DNA of 64,000 nt, from positions 67,427 through 131,426 of the forward strand of contig NZ_QJTD01000006.1 of NCBI RefSeq assembly GCF_003217215.1, written 5' to 3'. This document shows positions 26,725 to 34,244 of this stretch, in pieces. The first letter of the stretch is position 1. Every line of letters begins with the position of its first letter. The position numbers and the translations under genes were made by a program. This stretch comes from Winogradskyella epiphytica (GTDB lineage Bacteria; Bacteroidota; Bacteroidia; Flavobacteriales; Flavobacteriaceae). Under the pieces are notes generated by a model that saw nothing but the letters and a program-made list of their open reading frames with translations, made no database searches and was not told where the DNA came from.

Positions 26725-27927
26725 TTAAGCCTTAATTCGAATTGGTTTTTTTACACTATAGAATAAGATCAAGGCAATCACACCTGTAATAAGAAAACCT
26801 ATAAATAGTGGTAAAACAGATGTTGTTACAAAACTTCCTATATAGTTAGCAATTGGTACGGCCATTACTGTTGAAATAAATCCGTTTAAGGCAGACCCAA
26901 TACCTGCAATATGACCCATAGGCTGCATAGCCAAAGCTCTGTAGTTTCCAAATAAGAAAGCTATACTAGTAAATTGCAGCATTAGAAATGCCATCAATAC
27001 TTCAATAGGAGGGTTTACGCCTGACCAAAATAGTACGACATAGATTAAGGAGATAGTTACAAATGATAATAAGGCGATATTCACCAAATTCCACATTCCA
27101 AAGCGCATCACAATTGCACTGTTTAAAAAGGTAGCCAAACCAATGGTTACGGCTAAACTCGCAAAAATATATGGGAAGTACTCGCCTAGGTCGTATTGCA
27201 CTTGGAATATTTGCTGTGAGGTACTTAAATACACCATAAAAGAACCCGTTGCTAAACCGGACAATAAGGTGTAAATCACAGAAGATTTTAATCTGAAAAA
27301 TGTCACTGCTCCAGAAAGGAATAACGAAAGTCTAAACGACTTTTGATGATCGTCCTTAAGTGTTTCCGGTTGTCGCCTCCAAAACCATATAATTATTAAA
27401 AGGCCAAAGGCTAAGTTAACGGTGAAAATGGACTTCCAGCCGAAATGGATGAGCAAAAACTGACCTAACATAGGGGCAATAACAGGTACTAAAATAAAGG
27501 TCATGGTTACAATTGAAAGTACTTTTGCCATATGGTCTCCGCTAAAGGAGTCTCTTACTATAGCTACACTCATAGTTCGTGGGGAAGAAAGACCAACGCC
27601 TTGTAAAACACGACCGAAAAGCATGACTTCAAAGTTTTTTGTCGTGATACAGATAATAGATGCCAGTACAAAAACTCCAAATCCGAAATAGACCATTGGC
27701 TTTCGCCCAAAACTATCTGATAAGGGGCCAAATACCAATTGTCCAAAACCTAAACCTAAGAAAATTGCTGTTATAAGTTTTTGGTTCTCGGTGTCACCTA
27801 AGCTGTTGAGATAGTCACCGATTTCCGGTAAAGCAGGCAAAACTGCATCAATGGAAAGTGCCACAATAGACATTAAGGCTGCCATTAAGGTTACAAATTC
27901 TAATTGAGAACGTTTTTGATTTTGCAT
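26725..27927 (-). CDS. Bcr/CflA-family multidrug efflux MFS transporter
   Basis: Drug:H+ antiporter with 12 membrane helices in 400 aa. The family signs are the N-terminal LPALPEIGDYL and the motif A loop GPLSDSFGRKPMVYFG between helices 2 and 3. RVLQGVGLSSPRTMSVAIVRD in helix 4 and the following loop, and the motif C-like helix 5 (VPVIAPMLGQFLL), also fit. It may export bicyclomycin, sulfonamide or chloramphenicol-like compounds, or peptides; the substrate cannot be inferred. A -7 box ends only four bases before the start codon, so the mRNA may be leaderless. Confidence 0.93.
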   Translation of the reverse strand: MQNQKRSQLEFVTLMAALMSIVALSIDAVLPALPEIGDYLNSLGDTENQKLITAIFLGLGFGQLVFGPLSDSFGRKPMVYFGFGVFVLASIICITTKNFEVMLFGRVLQGVGLSSPRTMSVAIVRDSFSGDHMAKVLSIVTMTFILVPVIAPMLGQFLLIHFGWKSIFTVNLAFGLLIIIWFWRRQPETLKDDHQKSFRLSLFLSGAVTFFRLKSSVIYTLLSGLATGSFMVYLSTSQQIFQVQYDLGEYFPYIFASLAVTIGLATFLNSAIVMRFGMWNLVNIALLSFVTISLIYVVLFWSGVNPPIEVLMAFLMLQFTSIAFLFGNYRALAMQPMGHIAGIGSALNGFISTVMAVPIANYIGSFVTTSVLPLFIGFLITGVIALILFYSVKKPIRIKA

Positions 27928-27931
27928 GGCG

Positions 27932-27939
27932 CAAAAATA
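27932..27939 (-). promoter_or_regulatory. possible -7 promoter box of the MFS gene
   Basis: On the minus strand TATTTTTG ends 4 bases before the ATG at 27927. Transcription normally begins about 5 to 7 bases after this box, which would place the first base of the mRNA at or in the start codon. Confidence 0.45.
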
Positions 27940-28064
27940 GTTTAATTATTAAAGAAAGAGGAAGAGGATACGCGCTAAATAATGAGAATCTTCTTAATTA
28001 AATTTGTACGAAGCAACTAAAAAGCTAATCATTTATTAATACGATATTCCAAGCACTTAGGACG

Positions 28065-28072
28065 TATATTTG
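28065..28072 (+). promoter_or_regulatory. possible -7 promoter box of the ABC exporter gene
   Basis: TATATTTG matches TAnnTTTG and lies 16 bases before the ATG. No TTG was found at the usual upstream distance. Confidence 0.4.
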
Positions 28073-28088
28073 TAGAAAACAAAACGAC

Positions 28089-29861
28089 ATGCAGCATTTA
28101 AAAGACCGTCCTAAAGATTCCAAAAAAAGAAAACCAAAAGTGACTATGGCGAGTGCTTTTAAAACCATTATTTGGCCACGACGAAAGTTAGTCTTTATTG
28201 GTTTAATTCTTATTGTAATTCGCAGTCTGTCTGGATTAATTCTACCATGGCAATCAAAGGTGCTTTTAGATGATGTAGTCCCAAATAAAGATGTTGATGG
28301 CCTTTATATGCTTATAGGAATTGTCCTCACGGCGATATTGGTTCAGTCTGTCACCTCGTTTTTATTGACACGAATTTTAAGTGTACAAGCCCAGTATCTC
28401 ATCTCAGAGTTAAGAGCTCAAGTACAGAAGAAAGTTTTGTCCTTACCGATAAGCTTTTTTGATAGCACCAAATCAGGAGCACTTGTTTCTCGTATTATGA
28501 CTGATGTAGAAGGTGTTCGTAATTTAATAGGAACAGGTTTGGTGCAGCTTGTAGGTGGCTCTTTTACTGCCATTGTCTCTTTGATTATTTTAATAAAGCT
28601 AAATGCATGGATGACTTTATTCGTATTTGTGCCCTTATCATTATTCGGAATAGTTGCTTTAAAAGCATTTAAATATATTCGACCTGTTTTTAGAAACCGA
28701 GGAAAAATTAATGCTGAGGTTACAGGGCGTTTAACAGAAACACTGGCAGGCGTTCGTGTGATTAAAGCTTTTAATGCCGAAGATCAAGAAAATAAAACCT
28801 TCGAAGTAGGTGTTGAGCGCTTGTTTCAAAATGTAAAAAAGAGCTTAACAGCAACGGCTTTAATGACCAGTTCTTCAACCTTCTTAATTGGTGTAGCCAC
28901 TACAGGTATTATGGGAATTGGTGGGTATTATATGATTGATGGCAGTATGACCACAGGTGAATTTTTATTCTTTACACTGATTTTAGGTTTTATGATTGCG
29001 CCAATTGTTCAGATGAGCAATATTGGTAGTCAGTTAACCGAAGCTTTAGCAGGATTAGATCGTACAGAAGAATTAATGAATATTGCCGCTGAAGATGAAC
29101 AAGAAGATCGAACAATAGAATTAGAAAAGGTAAAGGGCGATATTAAATTCAAGGATGTGTCATTTGAATATGAAGAAGGGAAACCTATTCTTCACCATAT
29201 AGATTTTGAAGCACCATCAGGTTCAGTAACGGCCTTGGTTGGAAGTTCAGGTTCTGGGAAGTCGACCATTGCGGGCTTATCTGCTACATTTTTAAATCCG
29301 CAATCCGGACAAATTACCATTGATGGTCATGATTTATCTAAGGTGAAGTTGAGTAGTTTCAGGCAAAATCTTGGTGTGGTTTTACAAGATGAGTTTCTGT
29401 TTGAAGGCAGCATAAGAGAAAACATTATGTTTCCGCGACCTCATGCGACTGAAGAACAACTTCAACATGCTGTAAAAGCCGCTTATGTGAATGAGTTTAC
29501 AGATCGTTTTGAAGATGGTTTAGAAACTTTAATTGGCGAACGAGGTGTAAAACTTTCAGGAGGACAACGTCAAAGAATCGCTATTGCAAGAGCAATTTTA
29601 GCCGATCCAAGAATCATCATTTTAGACGAAGCGACCTCCAATTTAGATACAGAGAGTGAAGGCATGATTCAAAAGAGTTTATCGGAACTTACCAATGATA
29701 GAACAACCATTGTTATTGCTCACCGATTAAGTACCATTAAAAGAGCCGATCAAATTTTAGTTATAGAATCAGGTCGTATTGCAGAACGAGGGACTCATGA
29801 TGAATTGTTAAATCTAAAAGGACGTTACTACGATTTATACACCTATCAAGCGAAAATATAG
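28089..29861 (+). CDS. ABC exporter, fused permease and ATPase (MsbA/MDR type)
   Basis: Half-transporter of 590 aa that would act as a homodimer. Six membrane helices occupy residues ~30-320, with the coupling region FDSTKSGALVSRIMTDVEGVRNLI. The ATPase has Walker A LVGSSGSGKSTIAG, Q-loop VVLQDEFLFEGSI, signature KLSGGQRQRIAIARA, Walker B IIILDEATSNLD and the H-loop IVIAHRLSTI. The substrate may be lipid A/lipid or a drug. It is monocistronic, divergent from the MFS gene. A weak AT-rich hairpin (GAAGTTT/AAACTTC, 29861-29877) follows the stop. The gene for another exporter of this type is at 52638. Confidence 0.94.
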   Translation: MQHLKDRPKDSKKRKPKVTMASAFKTIIWPRRKLVFIGLILIVIRSLSGLILPWQSKVLLDDVVPNKDVDGLYMLIGIVLTAILVQSVTSFLLTRILSVQAQYLISELRAQVQKKVLSLPISFFDSTKSGALVSRIMTDVEGVRNLIGTGLVQLVGGSFTAIVSLIILIKLNAWMTLFVFVPLSLFGIVALKAFKYIRPVFRNRGKINAEVTGRLTETLAGVRVIKAFNAEDQENKTFEVGVERLFQNVKKSLTATALMTSSSTFLIGVATTGIMGIGGYYMIDGSMTTGEFLFFTLILGFMIAPIVQMSNIGSQLTEALAGLDRTEELMNIAAEDEQEDRTIELEKVKGDIKFKDVSFEYEEGKPILHHIDFEAPSGSVTALVGSSGSGKSTIAGLSATFLNPQSGQITIDGHDLSKVKLSSFRQNLGVVLQDEFLFEGSIRENIMFPRPHATEEQLQHAVKAAYVNEFTDRFEDGLETLIGERGVKLSGGQRQRIAIARAILADPRIIILDEATSNLDTESEGMIQKSLSELTNDRTTIVIAHRLSTIKRADQILVIESGRIAERGTHDELLNLKGRYYDLYTYQAKI

Positions 29862-29973
29862 AAGTTTAAAAAACTTCAATTTTAATAAATTTCTCATTTT
29901 TAACTATTGAACATGGCATTTTTGTCTTCGAATGATTTAAATGTTAACGCAATAGATTAAATTACGTATCAAA

Positions 29974-30006
29974 TTGATTTTAAAAAACTTAAAAAAGATA
30001 CATTTG
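29974..30006 (+). promoter_or_regulatory. predicted promoter of the exported dikinase operon
   Basis: TTG at 29974-29976, a 22-base spacer, and TACATTTG at 29999-30006 match the Bacteroidota promoter consensus. The start codon is 23 bases downstream. It implies the dikinase and following hydrolase are transcribed independently of the ABC exporter. Confidence 0.65.
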
Positions 30007-30029
30007 TTTTTACTAAACCTCATTTCAAA

Positions 30030-32930
30030 ATGAAAACCTTTATTTGCTTAATTTTTAGCTTATTTTTATTTCAAAGTTTATCTGCCCAAAAGTTATCTAA
30101 TTCTCAAATTTCTTCATTGATTGAATCTTATAAAGAAGACATCAGAGGACCTTACCATCGTATCAAGTGGTTTTGTAAGGATGGCAGTGTAAGAGAGCCA
30201 AAAGATCCATGTCCTGATAATATTGGAGGCGGCATTCAACATGCAACATTTAAAACTTCAGCTTTAAATTTAAGAAAGACGAATCAATTGTATTTTGCTG
30301 AAATATTAGCTTCAAACGATATTAAGGCTTTTCTGAATAAAGACGATAATTATAATAGACTAAAGCAATACCAACTCAATAAATACTTAGCGAGTGTCGA
30401 TGACGGTTGGATTTTAAGAAAGGGGCAATTTTACAGAGGAGCGCTTCAGTCTGAAGACGAAGAAGCTTGGGGAAGAACATTTTTTGAAACTGTGTTAAAG
30501 AATGACGAATTTATTCACAGCAACTACTATTTAATTAAGCAGGCATTAAAGGATATTCCACATAACGGTGATACAAATATTGCACAATTAATGAGAAGCC
30601 AATCGAAGGTGATTTCAGAAGATTATACGGCCTTTATGGATTTAAGAATTAAAATTCACGGTCAGCCGGAAGCTTCAGATGTTTCTAAAGTTGAACAATT
30701 TTATAGCCATCATAAATATAAATTATCAGAGGAACTTCAAAAGGATTTTGACGAGTTAATTCAGACGATGAAGGCCAATTATGCGCCTTTAGATATTTCG
30801 AAATTTGAAGAGCGAATCAATAAGCTTCCAAAATCTAATGCTGTTACGGAACATTTATTAGATTTCATCACGTCAAATAAAGACACGAGACCTACAGTTA
30901 TCATTCCTAATATTACGGAAGCGTTACATGCTATTCGATCTGGACTTACCTCGTATTCCTCTTCAAAAAACAGGTTGGAAGTTTTAGATATATCGAACGA
31001 CTTAGAGCATTATTTATTGACAAAAGCACAAGAATGGCAACCCGAAAATCTTCAAGGGAATTTATATAAAATTATGACTTTGGTTTGTGCAGCCAACGGC
31101 ACAGGATTAATTGAAGATTGGGAATACAATGCTATAGAAACTCAATTAGTAGACATTTACACGTCGGAGGATTTAAATGTTGAAAAATTATCTGAATTTC
31201 TAACAATTTCACGCAGTGTCGTAGAGTGGAGTGCAGCCATGGCAAAAGCTAACTATATCGATGTGGTAAATACTTATACTGCCTTTGAGCCTTTGGCTTA
31301 TGGGTTTATTGACGATAGAGTGAGAAGTAGCGTGGCTTTGAGTTTAGGTGAAGCCGTAAGTCGATTAGGAAGTTTTTTCGCTGATATCACGAATTTAAAT
31401 AATGCTGTTCTTAACTTGAAGAACGCCTCTAGCTTTAGAGGTTTAAACCCAGGTTATGCTTTTGGAGAATTAGTGGTGGTTGATGGCAACCCGGATGAGA
31501 TTGAAGTCGATTCGAAGAAAATTTATGTATTTGAAAGACCGCCTGCCGATTTAAAACCAGTTGCAGGAATTATGACTGTTTCTGAAGGTAATTTAGTATC
31601 ACACGTACAATTATTAGCTAGAAACTTAGGCATCCCGAATGCGGCTTTGTCTTATGATAACCTAAAAGACTTAAAGTCTTACCATGGAAAGAAGGTATTT
31701 TATGCGGTTTCTAATAAAGGAAATTTAGTAGTAAAAACCTCTGATGATATGTCGACCTTAGAAAAGGAGTTGTTCAGTAAACAAGAACGCAGTAAGAACA
31801 TCGTTGAAGTTCCTGTAGATCAGATTCAATTAGATAAAACGAATGTGATTAATATGCGTGATGTAGATGCTAATGATTCTGGTAAGTTCTGTGGTCCAAA
31901 AGCGGCGAATTTAGGAGAACTTAAAAAAATGTTTCCAGAGAATGTGGTGGAAGGTTTAATCATTCCTTTTGGAATATTTAGAGCACATATGGATCAGCCA
32001 ATGCCAAATCAATCTAAGTCGTATTGGACCTATCTCAACGACACTTTTAACAAAGCGAAGCAAATGCAAGCGGATGGTTCAAGTGAGTCTGAAGTTGAAG
32101 CCTTTCAATTAGCCGCCTTAGATCACTTACATAAAGCTATAATTAATATTCCTTTACAGGCCGAATTTGTTTCAGACTTAAAAAAACAATTCAAGTCCAC
32201 TTTTGGAAATTCACTTGGAAACGAGCCTGTGTTTTTAAGAAGTGATACGAATATGGAAGACTTAAAGGAATTTACAGGGGCTGGATTGAATCTTACACTT
32301 TTCAACATTTTAAAAGAAGACGAAATATTGAATGGAATAAAGCGTGTTTGGGCTTCAGCATATACAGAACGAAGCTTTAAGTGGAGACAGAAATATTTAT
32401 CGAATCCGGAAAATGTATTCCCTTCAATTTTAATTATTCCAAGTGTAGATGTGGACTATTCTGGAGTTATGATTACAAAAGGTATTAATTCAGGAAATGA
32501 TGACGATTTAACCGTAGCTTTTAGTCGTGGCGCAGGTGGAGCCGTAGATGGTCAATCGGCAGAAACACGATTAATCACTAAAACCTACACACAGTTATTA
32601 ACGCCTGCACGTCAACCTGATTATATTCGTTTACCTAAAACTGGTGGAACTAAAAAGTATGAAACTGGATTTGACTCTCCAATTCTTAATGCTCAGAATA
32701 TTGAAGATACTAAAGCCATGGCAAAGAAGGTAAGGGATAAAATGGATCCTGAGTCGACTTCAAAATCGCAGGCTTATGATGTGGAGTTTGGATTTCAGGA
32801 TAATAAGTTATGGTTATTTCAAATCCGTCCTTTTGTTGAAAATAAAAGTGCTAAGAGTTCTGAGTATTTAGCCTCTATAGCACCACAGATTGATTTAAAG
32901 CAAGCTGTTAATCGTAAAACAAAATTATAA
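30030..32930 (+). CDS. exported PEP-synthase-like dikinase (phosphohistidine domain plus ATP-binding domain)
   Basis: A 966-residue protein with a clear signal peptide (MKTFICLIFSLFLFQSLSAQ), so it is predicted in the periplasm or beyond. Residues ~20-470 are helical and of unknown type. The mobile phosphohistidine domain of PEP-utilising enzymes follows (~470-570), with the likely phospho-acceptor His525 in NLVSHVQLLARNLGIPNAAL. The PPDK-type ATP-binding domain then runs from ~615 to the end: GPKAANLGELKKMFP, VFLRSDTNMEDLKEFTGAG and EFGFQDNKLWLFQIRPF. There is no C-terminal PEP/pyruvate barrel. This swivel-then-ATP order is that of glucan water dikinases, not PEP synthase. It would transfer phosphate from ATP to an unknown acceptor. 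The next gene begins in its stop codon (TAATG). Confidence 0.88.
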   Translation: MKTFICLIFSLFLFQSLSAQKLSNSQISSLIESYKEDIRGPYHRIKWFCKDGSVREPKDPCPDNIGGGIQHATFKTSALNLRKTNQLYFAEILASNDIKAFLNKDDNYNRLKQYQLNKYLASVDDGWILRKGQFYRGALQSEDEEAWGRTFFETVLKNDEFIHSNYYLIKQALKDIPHNGDTNIAQLMRSQSKVISEDYTAFMDLRIKIHGQPEASDVSKVEQFYSHHKYKLSEELQKDFDELIQTMKANYAPLDISKFEERINKLPKSNAVTEHLLDFITSNKDTRPTVIIPNITEALHAIRSGLTSYSSSKNRLEVLDISNDLEHYLLTKAQEWQPENLQGNLYKIMTLVCAANGTGLIEDWEYNAIETQLVDIYTSEDLNVEKLSEFLTISRSVVEWSAAMAKANYIDVVNTYTAFEPLAYGFIDDRVRSSVALSLGEAVSRLGSFFADITNLNNAVLNLKNASSFRGLNPGYAFGELVVVDGNPDEIEVDSKKIYVFERPPADLKPVAGIMTVSEGNLVSHVQLLARNLGIPNAALSYDNLKDLKSYHGKKVFYAVSNKGNLVVKTSDDMSTLEKELFSKQERSKNIVEVPVDQIQLDKTNVINMRDVDANDSGKFCGPKAANLGELKKMFPENVVEGLIIPFGIFRAHMDQPMPNQSKSYWTYLNDTFNKAKQMQADGSSESEVEAFQLAALDHLHKAIINIPLQAEFVSDLKKQFKSTFGNSLGNEPVFLRSDTNMEDLKEFTGAGLNLTLFNILKEDEILNGIKRVWASAYTERSFKWRQKYLSNPENVFPSILIIPSVDVDYSGVMITKGINSGNDDDLTVAFSRGAGGAVDGQSAETRLITKTYTQLLTPARQPDYIRLPKTGGTKKYETGFDSPILNAQNIEDTKAMAKKVRDKMDPESTSKSQAYDVEFGFQDNKLWLFQIRPFVENKSAKSSEYLASIAPQIDLKQAVNRKTKL

Positions 32931-34243
32931 TGAGAAAAGTATACATCATATTGGCTGTTGTCGCCATTTCAATTTCGTTTGGATTCACCACCATGTATCC
33001 CATAGATGGTTTTAAGCGTACAGGTATTAAGCGATTGTATCAAATTCAAAAATTTGTGGAAGACAGTGTGCTTTATAAAAGAATTCCATTTGGAGCTTAT
33101 AAAAAGTTAGAAGACATTAAGCTCAATCTAACTTCGGTTAAAGATAGTATGGATCAAATATTAGTGGAGGATAATGACTTTGCTAAACGTATTAAAAGTC
33201 TTTTTCCTAACGGCGCTTATTCTGCAGCTGTTTTAGATATGTCTAATCCTGATGATTTAAAATATGCTGAGTATAGAGAAAATGTAGGTTACCAGCCAGG
33301 AAGTGTTGGAAAGTTAGCTGTGCTTAATGCGGTGTTTTATCAAATGGCAAAGATTTGTCCAGATTCTTGGGAAGATCGTGTGATGTATCTTAAAGATATT
33401 AGAGTGCCTTCCAGATATTGGGGAACGGGAGATCATCATACAGTGCCTATTTACGATATTGAAAAGGATAAGTTGGTGAAGCGTCAAGTTGTAGCTAGTG
33501 ATGAATTTTCACTTTACGAATGGTTAGATCATATGGTTTCTGTGAGTAATAACGGAGCCGCAAGCGTCATGTTTAGAGAAGCGATTTTAATGGCTGCATT
33601 TGGGCCTGAATATGTAAACATCACTGAAAAACAAGCTGAAACCTATTTTAAAGAAACTCCAAAGGACTCTTTAACTAATTTGGCGCATAGTGTGGTAAAT
33701 GATCCATTAAGGGAGCTGGGCATCACTGAAGACGAATGGAGGCTAGGTGGTATGTTTACTAGAGGACCGGAAAAGTATGTAGGACGTAAAGGTGGAAGCA
33801 TAGGAACACCAAAAGGACTTATGAAGTATTTGGTGCGTATAGAACAAGGAACAGCAGTAGACGAAAATTCTAGTTTAGAAATGAAACGTCTGATGTATCT
33901 TACCGATAGAAGAATTAGATATGCTAAGTCGCCACGCTTAGACAGTGCCGCTGTTTATTTCAAATCGGGAAGTTATTATAAATGCGATCGAGTAAAGAAT
34001 CCTAATTGTAGTGCTTACGCTGGGAATGTATTTAATTATATGAATTCTGTAATAACGGTTGAACACGATGATGGTGTAAAGTATATTGTTTGTCTTATGA
34101 CTAATGTACTCAACCGAAATTCGGCAGGAGCGCATATGTATTTAGCGAGTAAAATAGACGACTTAATTACTCAAGACAATTCAAAGCCTGAAGTGAAAGA
34201 AGTGCCTTATAAAGATGATGAGGACACTGGTAATGATGGTTAA
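32930..34243 (+). CDS. exported serine hydrolase, beta-lactamase/transpeptidase-like fold
   Basis: A 437-residue exported SxxK enzyme. The N-terminal hydrophobic segment (residues ~4-21) is a signal peptide or anchor. The three penicillin-recognising motifs are present: S125-V-G-K128 in GSVGKLAVLNAV, SNN in MVSVSNNGAASVMF (about 204), and KSG in YFKSGSYYKC (about 345). The region GSIGTPKGLMKYLVRIEQG resembles the helix after the omega loop of class A enzymes, but the class A Glu166 equivalent is not obvious. The tail (~415-437) is acidic. It is translationally coupled to the exported dikinase. It is homologous to the lipoprotein encoded at 37095 and could cut peptides, esters or amides. Confidence 0.85.
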   Translation: MRKVYIILAVVAISISFGFTTMYPIDGFKRTGIKRLYQIQKFVEDSVLYKRIPFGAYKKLEDIKLNLTSVKDSMDQILVEDNDFAKRIKSLFPNGAYSAAVLDMSNPDDLKYAEYRENVGYQPGSVGKLAVLNAVFYQMAKICPDSWEDRVMYLKDIRVPSRYWGTGDHHTVPIYDIEKDKLVKRQVVASDEFSLYEWLDHMVSVSNNGAASVMFREAILMAAFGPEYVNITEKQAETYFKETPKDSLTNLAHSVVNDPLRELGITEDEWRLGGMFTRGPEKYVGRKGGSIGTPKGLMKYLVRIEQGTAVDENSSLEMKRLMYLTDRRIRYAKSPRLDSAAVYFKSGSYYKCDRVKNPNCSAYAGNVFNYMNSVITVEHDDGVKYIVCLMTNVLNRNSAGAHMYLASKIDDLITQDNSKPEVKEVPYKDDEDTGNDG

Positions 34244-34244
34244 A

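Noticed and set aside
29861..29877. AT-rich hairpin after the ABC exporter stop
   Set aside because: The stem GAAGTTT/AAACTTC is weak and the following T run is broken, so it is only a doubtful terminator.
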